Shown one piece after another: positions 33,525-42,229 of a DNA stretch of 64,000 nt. This DNA comes from Martelella sp. HB161492 (lineage in GTDB: Bacteria > Pseudomonadota > Alphaproteobacteria > Rhizobiales > Rhizobiaceae). The notes under the pieces were generated by a model that did no database searches, was not told where the DNA came from, and saw only the letters and a list, made by a program, of their open reading frames with translations. The position numbers and the translations under genes are program-made. The stretch spans positions 248,001 to 312,000 of the forward strand of contig NZ_JAATVV010000007.1 in assembly GCF_013184775.1 (NCBI RefSeq), given 5' to 3'. Each line of letters begins with the position of its first letter. The first letter of the stretch is position 1.

Positions 33525-34289
33525 TCAGTTCAGCGCTTCGAGCGATTCCGGCAGGATCTGGCCGCCATCGACAACGATCTGCTGCCCGGTGATATAGCCG
33601 GCTTCCTCAGAGGCGAAGAACAGCGCCGCATTGGCAATATCGGTGACCGTGCCGAGCCGCTTCAGCGGGATCGAGGCCTCCATCGTGGCGATATAGTCCT
33701 CGCCCATGCCGTCGAGACCTTCCGTGGCGATATTGCCGGGCATGACCGCATTGACGGTAATGCCTTTGGCCGCCAGCTCGATCGCAGCCGTGCGCATGAA
33801 GCCGAGCTGGCCGGCCTTGCTGGCACCGTAATGCGACCAGCCGGGAAAGCCGGTGATCGGCCCGGTGATTGACGAGGTGATGACGATGCGGCCGCCGCCT
33901 GCCTTGGTCATGGCCGGCAGAACCGCAGTGACCGAAAGAAAGGTGCTTTTCAGATTGGTTGAAATCACATGATCGAAATCGGCAGCCGTCATCTCGCCGA
34001 GCCGCGCGGCCGGGAAGATGCCGGCATTGGCGCAGAGCACATCGATCGCGCCATAGCGCTCAACGGCAGCTGCAGCCATCGCATCGCAGCCCTCGCCCGT
34101 CGACACATCTGCAGCAAAGCCCGAGGCATTGGCACCGATCTCGGCGGCCACCTTTTCCGCATCCGCCAGATTGCGCGACACCACCAGCACATTCAGGCCC
34201 GCCTCGCCGAAACGTCTGGCAATGCCCTTGCCGATACCGCGGCTGGCGCCGGTCACAATCACCGTCTTGCCCTGTAGTGACTTCAACAT
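33525..34289 (-). CDS. Short-chain dehydrogenase/reductase
   Basis: A 254-aa classical SDR of the FabG-like kind. The cofactor loop is VIVTGASRGIGKGIARRF, then CANAGIFPAARLG. The catalytic Ser is in IVITSSITG, and Tyr/Lys are in YGASKAGQLGFMRTAA. The Arg after TGAS suggests NADP(H) preference. The frame extends to 34532; GAGGAACGAGAA before ATG 34289 and family length fix the start. It is divergent from the PotD-like gene with a shared 305-bp control region, so it may belong to the same pathway. Confidence 0.88.
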   Translation of the reverse strand: MLKSLQGKTVIVTGASRGIGKGIARRFGEAGLNVLVVSRNLADAEKVAAEIGANASGFAADVSTGEGCDAMAAAAVERYGAIDVLCANAGIFPAARLGEMTAADFDHVISTNLKSTFLSVTAVLPAMTKAGGGRIVITSSITGPITGFPGWSHYGASKAGQLGFMRTAAIELAAKGITVNAVMPGNIATEGLDGMGEDYIATMEASIPLKRLGTVTDIANAALFFASEEAGYITGQQIVVDGGQILPESLEALN

Positions 34290-34594
34290 TTCTCGTTCCT
34301 CTCTGTGTTTCTGTTGTGTTGTTTCTGTTGCACCCGCAACGACGCTGCACATCTCAACGCCATCATCCGCTTGCTTTTTCGGCGACGTGCACAAAAGAAA
34401 TGCACAATTATTCCCGTTATTTAACTGACCCCGCCCGCGGCTGCGGCAGCAAAGCCGAAAAACCGGTGACCGCGCAACCCTCAGGCATGCAATGCAACAT
34501 GACATCGAAAAAAAATGTTGTAAACAACACATTATTGCGACACACTTCCCACATCAAAGTTGAACATGCCAACAAGGCAGATTGGGGAACCGCG
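34290..34594. other. Divergent control region between the SDR and ABC transporter genes
   Basis: 305 bp without a gene, AT-richer than its surroundings. It contains the perfect palindrome at 34516-34529 and a looser inverted repeat, GTGCA-N9-TGCAC, at 34387-34405. Confidence 0.6.
34516..34529. promoter_or_regulatory. Palindromic operator candidate for the ABC transporter operon
   Basis: TGTTGT-AA-ACAACA is a perfect 14-bp palindrome 65 bp upstream of the PotD-like ATG. The DeoR-type regulator at 39468, last gene of the same run, is the natural candidate to bind it. Confidence 0.5.
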
Positions 34595-35734
34595 ATGCAG
34601 AATTTTTCCAGACGCAATGTCCTGCAACTGATGGGCGCAGCCGCTATGGCCGGTCCGCTGATGAAGGCAGGAAAGGCTTTCGCCGCACGTGAGAACGAAC
34701 TCAACATCCTGTGCTGGGAGGGTTACAACTCCGCTCAGGTGCTTGATCCGTTCCGCAAGGACCACAGCGCCAATGTTCACGCAGAAAGCCTGACCAACGA
34801 CCCGACCATGATCAACCGCCTGCGCGCGGGCGAGACCAATATCTGGGACCTGATCAACGTCAACAATCCCTGGGCCCGCAAGATCATGTATCCGGCCGGC
34901 CTGATCAAACCGCTGCCGAAGGATGAGTTCGAACCCTTCTTCGACAAGATGCTGCCCCAGTTCAAGCCGCCTTACAAATGGGCGATGAGCGAGGATGGCG
35001 CCGAACTTCTCGGCATGGCCCAGCGCTTCGGACCCTATTCCTTCGTCGTCAACACCGATGTCATTTCCCGCGCCACGGCGGAAGAACAGGGCTGGGACCT
35101 GTTCAATGATCCGAAGCTTGAGGGCCGCTACGGCATTCTCGAATCCGATGACTGGAACGTCTTCGACATCTTCCTGATCGCCGGCATCAACCCCTTCATC
35201 GAGCATTCCGATGATGACATGAAAAAGTTCGAGGAAACCGCGCTGCGCATCTTCAAGGGCGCGAAGCTGGTCGGCGATATCGCCGCCATGAACCAGGCGC
35301 TGATTTCCGGCGAAATCGACCTGCAGCTGACCGGCGGCACCTATTCGGTCTCGCCCGCCCGTGCCGATGGCTTCGCCAATCTGCGCGCCGTGACCCCGCT
35401 CAAGGGGCCGATCGACGGCAAGGGCGGCGTTGCCTGGATTGAAATCACCTCCACGGTCAACAATCCCCAGCTCTCGCCGCTGGCGACCGACTTCCTCAAA
35501 TATGTCCAGGACCCGGAAGTGGCCCACACGGTCGCCTTTGCCGAAGGCACCTTCAACCCGGTCGCCCAGATGGGCAATCCGGACTGCTTCAAGCTGTTCA
35601 CCAAGGATGAGCTCGACGCCATCCAGTATGACAGCCTGGAAGAGGAGATGGACCGCTGCGCCGAATATGACATCGTGCCCGATTACGACAAGGCGCTCGA
35701 TATCATGACCTCGGCCAAGCGCCAGGGCGGCTGA
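34595..35734 (+). CDS. PotD-like ABC transporter substrate-binding protein, Tat-exported
   Basis: A 379-aa extracellular solute-binding protein of the spermidine/putrescine family. The N-terminus SRRNVLQLMGAAAMAG is a twin-arginine signal, so it is exported folded to the periplasm. The mature part begins NELNILCWEGYNSAQVLDPF, typical of PotD/PotF. The ligand need not be a polyamine; relatives bind opines and other amine compounds. The frame runs far upstream, but ATG 34595 has GGGGA before it and starts the signal peptide. A hairpin separates it from the ATPase gene. Confidence 0.88.
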   Translation: MQNFSRRNVLQLMGAAAMAGPLMKAGKAFAARENELNILCWEGYNSAQVLDPFRKDHSANVHAESLTNDPTMINRLRAGETNIWDLINVNNPWARKIMYPAGLIKPLPKDEFEPFFDKMLPQFKPPYKWAMSEDGAELLGMAQRFGPYSFVVNTDVISRATAEEQGWDLFNDPKLEGRYGILESDDWNVFDIFLIAGINPFIEHSDDDMKKFEETALRIFKGAKLVGDIAAMNQALISGEIDLQLTGGTYSVSPARADGFANLRAVTPLKGPIDGKGGVAWIEITSTVNNPQLSPLATDFLKYVQDPEVAHTVAFAEGTFNPVAQMGNPDCFKLFTKDELDAIQYDSLEEEMDRCAEYDIVPDYDKALDIMTSAKRQGG

Positions 35735-35757
35735 TCGCCCTTTCGCCTGCCCCGTGC

Positions 35758-35782
35758 GGGAGCCGGAAAACCGGCTCCCTTT
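35758..35782 (+). terminator. Intra-operon hairpin between the binding-protein and ATPase genes
   Basis: GGGAGCCGG-AAAA-CCGGCTCCC with TTT following. Such hairpins after binding-protein genes usually stabilise the upstream mRNA and partly terminate, giving more binding protein than transporter. Confidence 0.75.
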
Positions 35783-35861
35783 CCATGCGCCGCCAGCCAA
35801 CCCGGCATGCGGCTTGCGTGACAATTTCCGATAACATTCAAAAATTTCTTCGAAAGCGAGC

Positions 35862-36968
35862 ATGACCATGGATGCTGCGTTGACCGCCGACCCCTCCAAG
35901 ACCACGGCAAAGCCGATCCTTCAGCTCGTCAACTTGAGAAAGACGTTCGGTGATTTCGCCGCCGTCGACGGTATCAGCGTCGATATCCGCGAAGGCGAAT
36001 TCGTCACCATCGTCGGCCCGTCCGGCTCGGGCAAGACCACGCTTCTGCGCATGCTGGCAGGGCTTGAAGGCCCGTCGGAAGGCTATATCTCGCTGCGCGG
36101 CGAGCTGATGAATGATGTCCCCTCCAACAAGCGGCCGACCTGCCTGGTGTTCCAGTCCCTGGCGCTGTTCCCGCACAAGACGGTGGGCGACAATATTGAA
36201 TTTCCGCTGAAGGTGAAGAAGGTGCCGGCCGGCGAGCGCAAGGCCCGGGCGCTCGAACTTCTCAACATGGTGCGCCTGCCGGAAAGCTATTACGGCAAGA
36301 ATGTCATGCGCTGCTCGGGCGGTGAGCGCCAGCGCGTCGCGCTGGCCCGCGCCTTTGCCTATGATCCGGACGTCCTGTTCTTCGATGAACCGCTTTCCGC
36401 GCTCGATTACAAATTGAAAAAGATCCTCGAAAAGGAGTTGAAGGACCTGCATCGCGAAAGCGGCAAGACCTTCGTCTACATCACCCATTCGCTGGAAGAA
36501 GCCATGGTGATGTCAGACCGGATCGGCGTCATGCGCGCCGGCAAGATCGTCCAGATCGGCTCGCCGGAAGAGATCTATGCCCGCCCCGCCGACCGCTTCG
36601 TTGCCGAATTCTTCGGCGAGGTGAACAGCTTTGCCATCGCCCGCGACGGCTATGGCAAATGGATGTCGGACGGTCTTGCCAAACCGGTTGCCATCACCGC
36701 CGGCAAGGAGCCGGCAAGCGGCACCGCCACGGTGATTGTCCGGCCCGAAAACATGCGTTTCATCGCCGATGGGACCGGCGCCGATAACACCTTTGCCGCC
36801 ACCATTTTCAATGAATATGCGCTCGGCTCGCGTATCCAGTATCAGCTGCGGGCGGGAAAACGCACGTTTCTGGTCGAGCTGCCGCGCGGCGCGGCCACAA
36901 CGCCCGATGCTGACGGCAAGGTGCTGATCGGCTGGGATGCCAGCGACGCCATCGTGGTGGAGGGCTGA
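35862..36968 (+). CDS. PotA-like ABC transporter ATP-binding protein
   Basis: A 368-aa ATPase of the polyamine-type importer. Walker A is GPSGSGKTT, the Q loop FQSLALFPHKTV, the signature RCSGGERQRVALARA (Cys and Glu replacing the usual Leu and Gln of LSGGQ), Walker B VLFFDEPLSALD and the switch His YITHSLEEAM. A C-terminal TOBE domain (about 285-368) follows. It couples ATP hydrolysis to the two permeases encoded next. Confidence 0.93.
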   Translation: MTMDAALTADPSKTTAKPILQLVNLRKTFGDFAAVDGISVDIREGEFVTIVGPSGSGKTTLLRMLAGLEGPSEGYISLRGELMNDVPSNKRPTCLVFQSLALFPHKTVGDNIEFPLKVKKVPAGERKARALELLNMVRLPESYYGKNVMRCSGGERQRVALARAFAYDPDVLFFDEPLSALDYKLKKILEKELKDLHRESGKTFVYITHSLEEAMVMSDRIGVMRAGKIVQIGSPEEIYARPADRFVAEFFGEVNSFAIARDGYGKWMSDGLAKPVAITAGKEPASGTATVIVRPENMRFIADGTGADNTFAATIFNEYALGSRIQYQLRAGKRTFLVELPRGAATTPDADGKVLIGWDASDAIVVEG

Positions 36969-36969
36969 G

Positions 36970-37872
36970 ATGACGGCGCTCCCGATGGAAAAATCAACAT
37001 CAGCGGCGCCGAAGGAGAAGGGGCTCACCCTTTCCGCCGGCATCGCCTCGGCCAGCCCGGTGGTGATCCTGCTGATCCTGGGTTTTCTGGCACCACTGAT
37101 CACGGTGGCAGCCTATGCCTTTGCGACACCGAAAAGCTTTGACGTTTTCACCAGCTTCACCTTCGCGAATTTCGCCGAGATCTTCTCGGCCGACAATACG
37201 GTCTGGCTCTCCTTCGGCTGGTCCCTGCTCTTTGCCGTGATCACCGTGGGCCTGCTGCTGGTGGTCGCCTATCCGATCGCCTATGGCCTCAACCATGTTT
37301 TCGGCAAATGGGCCGGCTTTGTTAGCGTGCTCTTCGTCTTTCCGCTGTTCGTCTCGGAAAATGTGCGGCTTTACGGCTGGGTGCTGTTCTTCATCAAGAA
37401 CGGCGTTCTTGATGGCGCATTGAAATGGATGGGGCTCGGCGGTGCGCCGGAAGTGCTCTATTCGCCGCCGATCATCCTGTTCGGCATGGTCTATGTCTAC
37501 CTGCCCTTCATGCTGTTTCCGATGGTGCTCGGCCTTGCCATGGTGCCGAAGGATCTGGTGGACGCCGCACGCGATCTCGGCGCCGGACGGCTGATGATCT
37601 GGCGTGAGATCGAGCTGCCGCTCGCCATGCCCGGCATCCTCATCGGCGTGCTTCTGACCTTCGTGCTGGCGGCCGGTGCGCTGACGGAATCAAAAATCCT
37701 CGGCGGCCAGTCGATCATCACCATCGCCCAGGATATCGAAGTGGCCTTCACCTATGCCCAGAACTGGCCGCTCGGCTCCGCACTGGCACTGATCCTCGTT
37801 GTCATCGTCAGCGGCCTGTCGCTCCTTATCCTGTCGAAACTCGATCTCGACCGCATTCTCGGGAGGCGTTGA
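36970..37872 (+). CDS. PotB-like ABC transporter permease
   Basis: A 300-aa inner-membrane permease with about six helices. The first is at about 25-45 (VVILLILGFLAPLITVAAYAF), and the EAA loop is LVDAARDLGAGRLMIWREIELPLAMPG. It begins 1 bp after the ATPase stop codon, so the two are translationally coupled. The frame could open at 36937 within the ATPase gene, but ATG 36970 fits. It pairs with the next gene as a heterodimer. Confidence 0.92.
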   Translation: MTALPMEKSTSAAPKEKGLTLSAGIASASPVVILLILGFLAPLITVAAYAFATPKSFDVFTSFTFANFAEIFSADNTVWLSFGWSLLFAVITVGLLLVVAYPIAYGLNHVFGKWAGFVSVLFVFPLFVSENVRLYGWVLFFIKNGVLDGALKWMGLGGAPEVLYSPPIILFGMVYVYLPFMLFPMVLGLAMVPKDLVDAARDLGAGRLMIWREIELPLAMPGILIGVLLTFVLAAGALTESKILGGQSIITIAQDIEVAFTYAQNWPLGSALALILVVIVSGLSLLILSKLDLDRILGRR

Positions 37873-37877
37873 GAACC

Positions 37878-38690
37878 ATGGAAAAACCATCCCCCTCACG
37901 CTTTTTCATTCGGGCCTGGACCGCCTTCGTGGTGCTGTTCATCTATATGCCGATTTTCTGCGGCGCCCTGTCGGGCCTGTCGAAGAGCCGCTACTTCATC
38001 TTCCCGGTGAAGAAATGGTCCTTCGAATGGTGGCAGAAGACATTCGATTCCTTCGAGATCCATCAGCTGCTCAACAATTCGCTGCTGATCGCCTTCATCG
38101 TCACCATCATCTCCGTTGTCATCGGCTTTTTCGGCGCGCTCGCCTTTGCCCGCTATGACTGGAAGGGCCGCCGGCTCTACCAGAAGCTCCTGCTCCTGCC
38201 GGTCTTCTTTCCCCAGCCGGTGCTGGGTCTGGCGCTGCTGCTCTGGTTCAACGCGCTCGGCATCAATCCGAGCTGGCAGACGGCCGTGGTTGCGCATCTG
38301 GTCTGGATCGTGCCGGTCGTCACGCTGGTGATCGCCATTCAGGTCTATGGCTTCGACCCGACGCTGGAAGAGGCCGCCCGCGATCTCGGCGCCGACAATA
38401 TCACCATCCTGAAAGAGGTGACGCTGCCGATCCTGTGGCCCGGCATCTGGTCCGGTGCGCTGTTTGCCTTTCTTCTGTCCTGGGGCAATTTCCCGCTGTC
38501 GCTCTATACGACCGGCGTCGACTCGACGATCCCGAAATGGCTCTATGCCAAGATGGTCGCCGGCTACACGCCGATGGTGACAGCCCTCGGCACGATGAGT
38601 ACGCTCGCCGCCGCTGCCGTTCTGCTGCTTGCAGGCTTCTTTGCCCTTATGGCAGCCAAGGCCCGTGAACGCGGCAGGGAGAGCATCTGA
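37878..38690 (+). CDS. PotC-like ABC transporter permease
   Basis: A 270-aa permease, second of the pair. The EAA loop is LEEAARDLGADNITILKEVTLPILWPG. GGGAGG at 37861-37866 precedes both TTG 37869 and ATG 37878; spacing favours the ATG. Its stop codon shares a base with the start of the hydrolase gene (TGATG), so that enzyme is made by coupled translation and likely acts on the imported substrate. Confidence 0.92.
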   Translation: MEKPSPSRFFIRAWTAFVVLFIYMPIFCGALSGLSKSRYFIFPVKKWSFEWWQKTFDSFEIHQLLNNSLLIAFIVTIISVVIGFFGALAFARYDWKGRRLYQKLLLLPVFFPQPVLGLALLLWFNALGINPSWQTAVVAHLVWIVPVVTLVIAIQVYGFDPTLEEAARDLGADNITILKEVTLPILWPGIWSGALFAFLLSWGNFPLSLYTTGVDSTIPKWLYAKMVAGYTPMVTALGTMSTLAAAAVLLLAGFFALMAAKARERGRESI

Positions 38691-39382
38691 TGAGCTGGAA
38701 AACCAAATGGCGGTCCTTCTACTATCAGGGCGCGCCGGAACCGGCCGATCCGGCCCTGGAAAAGGGCAAGGTGGCGCTGCTGATCATCGACGTGCAGAAC
38801 ACCTATCTCAAACGCCCCGATCCCGACACGCTCACGGATGCGGAACTGGCGCGCTACCATGCATGGACACCGTTTCATGACCGCATGCATGAAACCGTCA
38901 TTCCCAACAGCCAGAAACTGCTGCAAGCCTTCCGCGCCCGCGGCCTCGACGTGCTCTATGCCCGCATTGCCGCACTCAGAACCGATGGCCGCGACCGGTC
39001 GCTGTCGCAGAAAAAGCCCGGCTGGAACGATCTGCTTCTGCCGAAGGACGAATGGGACAGCCAGATCATCGACGCGCTTGCCCCGGAAAAGGACGAGATC
39101 GTCGTCACCAAGACCACGGACAGCGCGCTCACCGGGACCAATCTGCGCCTCGTGCTCGGCAATCTCGGCATCACCCATGTGGTCTGCGCCGGCATCTTCA
39201 CCGATCAGTGCGTCGCCTCCACCGTGCGCAGCCTCGCCGATGAAAGCTTCGACGTGATCATTGCCGAAGATGCCTGCGCGGCGGGCAGCACCGAACTGCA
39301 TGAGCGCGAGATCGAGATCATGAACATGATCTATGCCAGCGTCATGTCATCAGACGAGCTGATCGCCTATCTGCCGGAATGA
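38690..39382 (+). CDS. Isochorismatase-family cysteine hydrolase
   Basis: A 230-aa hydrolase. The catalytic triad is visible: Asp34 in LLIIDVQNTY, Lys in VTKTTDSALTGTNL and Cys in GIFTDQCVAST. Family members hydrolyse amide-like bonds (nicotinamide, N-carbamoyl compounds, ureidoacrylate, biuret). It is not close to BiuH or RutB as I remember those sequences. Overlap with the permease gene ties it to the imported compound, presumably an amine- or amide-containing nutrient. Confidence 0.87.
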   Translation: MSWKTKWRSFYYQGAPEPADPALEKGKVALLIIDVQNTYLKRPDPDTLTDAELARYHAWTPFHDRMHETVIPNSQKLLQAFRARGLDVLYARIAALRTDGRDRSLSQKKPGWNDLLLPKDEWDSQIIDALAPEKDEIVVTKTTDSALTGTNLRLVLGNLGITHVVCAGIFTDQCVASTVRSLADESFDVIIAEDACAAGSTELHEREIEIMNMIYASVMSSDELIAYLPE

Positions 39383-39467
39383 GCAGCCATTCTTGCCCAA
39401 AGACGTTGAACCTGCAACAAGAGCGGTTCGAACTCACACATTGCGACGACGGAGGCCGGGGGAGCGT

Positions 39468-40232
39468 ATGAAACTGTCCAAATCGGAACGCCAGGCACAG
39501 ATCCTGACCGAGCTCAATGGCACAGCGAGCCTGCGCGTTGCCGAACTCGCCCGCCGTATGGACGTTTCAACAGAAACCATCCGCCGCGACCTCGACGAGA
39601 TGACCGAACAGGGGCTCTTGAACCGCACCTATGGCGGTGCCACCCGTTCGCTTTCAAGCGAGCCCGCCGTTTCGGAGCGCCACACCCTGTTCATCTCAGA
39701 GCGAGAGCGCATCGCCAAGGCGACCATCCCGCTGATCCGCGATGCCCGGATCCTGATGATCGGCTCCGGCTCCACCACCGTTCACGTCGCCCGCCGCATT
39801 GCGGTGGAGATGCGCGATATCACCGTTCTGACCCATGCTTTCGGCGTTGCAACGGTGCTTTCGATGAACCCGACCATCAAGGTGCTGATGCTGCCCGGCG
39901 ACTATCACGCCGATGAAGGGGCGACCGTCGGCGTTCACACCGTCTCGTTCCTCAACGACTATTTTGCCGATGCCGCGATTCTCGGCGCCTCCGGCCTTGC
40001 CGAGGACGGGCCGACCGACGCGCTGATCGAATGTGCCTCGGTTTATTCCGCCATGGTGCTGCGTTCCTCGCGCACCATCGTCACCGCTGACCATTCCAAG
40101 CATGGGCGGATTTTCCCGGCCCGCTATTCCAGCTGGAAGAAACTCGATCAGCTGGTCACCGACATGGCACCGGCCGGGAGCCTCGCCCGTGCGCTGACCC
40201 AGCACAATATCGATGTGACGATCGCGGATTAA
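39468..40232 (+). CDS. DeoR family transcriptional regulator
   Basis: A 254-aa regulator with an N-terminal DeoR helix-turn-helix (ERQAQILTELNGTASLRVAELARRMDV, then STETIRRDLDEMTEQGLL) and a C-terminal phosphosugar-isomerase-like sensor domain (IGSGSTTVHVARRI, then DHSKHGRI). Members usually respond to phosphorylated intermediates. It follows the transporter-hydrolase genes after 85 bp and is the likely repressor of that operon. The frame opens at 39393; ATG 39468 has GGGGGAG upstream. Its TAA overlaps the stop codon of convergent ubiX. Confidence 0.9.
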   Translation: MKLSKSERQAQILTELNGTASLRVAELARRMDVSTETIRRDLDEMTEQGLLNRTYGGATRSLSSEPAVSERHTLFISERERIAKATIPLIRDARILMIGSGSTTVHVARRIAVEMRDITVLTHAFGVATVLSMNPTIKVLMLPGDYHADEGATVGVHTVSFLNDYFADAAILGASGLAEDGPTDALIECASVYSAMVLRSSRTIVTADHSKHGRIFPARYSSWKKLDQLVTDMAPAGSLARALTQHNIDVTIAD

Positions 40233-40798
40233 TCCTCAAGCCCGTTCCAGCGGGCGACATCACTGTCGATACCGAACAGATCCAGCATCCGGCCGCAGGT
40301 CTGGCGCACCATGGCGTCGAGACTGTCAGGCGCTGCGTAAAAGGCAGGGACAGGCGGGGCGATCACCGCGCCGATTTCGGCGAGCTGTGTCAGCATGCGA
40401 AGATGGCCGAGATGCAGCGGGGTCTCGCGCACCATCAGCACCAGGCGGCGCTTTTCCTTCAGCACGACATCGCCGGCGCGGGTCAGAAGGCTGGAGGTCA
40501 CGCCGGTCGCCATCTCCGATGCGGAGCGGATCGAACAGGGGGCGACCACCATGCCCAGCGTTTTGAAGGAGCCGCTGGCAATCGCCGCCCCGACATCATC
40601 TGACGGATAGATCCGGTCGCAACGGTCCGCAAGATCGGCAGGATCAAGCCCGGTCTCATGGCGCAGCGTCCGGACAGCGGCATTGGAGACAACCAGATGG
40701 GTCTCAACGCCGGCCTGCCGCGCCATATCCAAGATGGTCAGGCCGTAGACAGCACCGGATGCCCCCGAAATGCCGATGATGAGGCGCCTTTTCTCCAT
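40229..40798 (-). CDS. ubiX: UbiX-like flavin prenyltransferase
   Basis: A 189-aa UbiX/Pad1 protein that prenylates FMN to make the cofactor for UbiD-type decarboxylases. GISGASGAVYGLTILDMAR is the FMN-binding start, MVVAPCSIRSASEMATG is the family signature, and LVLMVRETPLHLGHLR contains the prenyl-binding residues. No ubiD lies in this window, so it may serve a distant UbiD or a dedicated decarboxylase. It converges with the DeoR gene. Confidence 0.92.
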   Translation of the reverse strand: MEKRRLIIGISGASGAVYGLTILDMARQAGVETHLVVSNAAVRTLRHETGLDPADLADRCDRIYPSDDVGAAIASGSFKTLGMVVAPCSIRSASEMATGVTSSLLTRAGDVVLKEKRRLVLMVRETPLHLGHLRMLTQLAEIGAVIAPPVPAFYAAPDSLDAMVRQTCGRMLDLFGIDSDVARWNGLED

Positions 40799-40895
40799 GC
40801 CGCGTTCCCTGTTGCCGGCCCTGTTGCCGGTTCGTCTCCGACAGGATTAGCGGCAATGCCGCTCGCAGGCCTTGCGCTGGCGCAAGCCGGAGGCG

Positions 40896-42080
40896 TTACG
40901 GCGTCAGCTGTATCATTGCGCCACCGGCACCATCACTCAGCACCATCACCGTGCCATCGCGGGCCACATCGACATCGCGGATCCGCGCCATGCCCTGAAG
41001 GTAGCGGGCCTCCCCCGTCACCCGGTCACCGTCCAGCGTGAGGCGCACCAGCGCCTGGCCTGCCAGCCCGCCAATCAGCACCGAGCCCCGCCAGTCCGGA
41101 AACACATCACCGTCATAAAAGGCCATGCCGCTCGGCGCGATCACCGGGTCCCAGTAATAGACCGGCTGTTCCATGCCGTTCTGCTGCGTCAGACCCTCGC
41201 CGATCGGCTGGCCATTGTAATTGATGCCATAGGTGATCACCGGCCAGCCATAATTCCTGCCCGCCTCCGGATGGTTGAGCTCATCACCGCCGCGCGGCCC
41301 ATGCTCGACGGTCCAGAGCCTGCCATTAGGCCCGAGCGCTGCCGACTGGAGATTGCGATGGCCATAGGACCAGATCTCCGGCCGGCCGCCCGGCATTGCC
41401 GGATTACCGGGGGCGGCACCGCCATCAGGCGCGATCCGGATCACCTTGCCAAGATCAGTTGAAATATCCTGGGCCAGCTGGCGCGGCGCTGCCAGCGAGC
41501 GCTCGCCCGTTGTCACGAACAGCATGCCGTCACGATCGAAAACGAGACGTGAACCGAAATGGGCCGATGAATTCCAGGCCGGTTGCTGGCGGAAGATCAC
41601 CGCAACATTTTCCATTGCCGTGTCATCGGCCGATAGCGTGCCGGTGGCAACGGCGGTGGCATTCCTGCCGCCCGCGCGCGGTTCGGCATAGGACCACCAG
41701 ACCCGGCGGGTCGCATCGAAATCATCGCGCACCACGACATCGAGCAGCCCGCCCTGCCCGCCATAGGCAACGGCAGGCATGCCGGAAACCGGTCTAGAGA
41801 CCGCGCCGTCGATGCCGACAATAACAAGATTGCCGGGCCGCTCCGTCACCAGATAGCGCCCGTCCGGCAGCTGATCCATGCCCCAAGGGCTGTTGAGTCC
41901 TTTGGCAATGACCTTGCGGTTCAGTGCAACGCCCTGATCAAGAACCGGGGCACGGGTCTGCCCGGCAAAGGCCGGATGCTGATCCGGCGCATTCGGCGGG
42001 GCAGCGTTGAAATCCTTGGCCGACGCACAGCCGGTGGCCAATACCAGGACGGTAAAGACGGTGGTGATCCCAGGTTTCAT
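40896..42080 (-). CDS. PQQ-dependent sugar dehydrogenase (soluble-GDH/YliI-like lipoprotein)
   Basis: A 394-aa six-bladed beta-propeller of the GSDH family. The lipobox is VLATGC, so it is a periplasmic lipoprotein. GLNSPWGMDQLPDGRYLVTE, GQGGLLDVVV, YGHRNLQSAALGPNGRLWTVEHGPRGGDELN and APSGMAFYDGD match E. coli YliI/Asd and Acinetobacter GdhB, including the PQQ-contacting His and Arg segments. The sugar substrate is unknown. ATG 42080 has GGAGG 9 nt upstream; the frame opens at 42137. Confidence 0.88.
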   Translation of the reverse strand: MKPGITTVFTVLVLATGCASAKDFNAAPPNAPDQHPAFAGQTRAPVLDQGVALNRKVIAKGLNSPWGMDQLPDGRYLVTERPGNLVIVGIDGAVSRPVSGMPAVAYGGQGGLLDVVVRDDFDATRRVWWSYAEPRAGGRNATAVATGTLSADDTAMENVAVIFRQQPAWNSSAHFGSRLVFDRDGMLFVTTGERSLAAPRQLAQDISTDLGKVIRIAPDGGAAPGNPAMPGGRPEIWSYGHRNLQSAALGPNGRLWTVEHGPRGGDELNHPEAGRNYGWPVITYGINYNGQPIGEGLTQQNGMEQPVYYWDPVIAPSGMAFYDGDVFPDWRGSVLIGGLAGQALVRLTLDGDRVTGEARYLQGMARIRDVDVARDGTVMVLSDGAGGAMIQLTP

Positions 42081-42229
42081 CCGCATCTTCCTCCCGTTGA
42101 CGCCCAAAGGCGCATCACGCCCGAAAAAGCGGGCCATGATCTCAAACTGGGAAGCAGCGGGCGAAGTTCCAGTGCTGCCGGCAGAAAAGCCTTATCGGCC
42201 GGCAGCATGAATGGCTGAAGCGAGCCGGC

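Noticed and set aside
34532-35905. 457-codon frame antisense to the PotD-like gene
   Set aside because: The PotD-like frame has a Tat signal and family motifs; the antisense frame has none.
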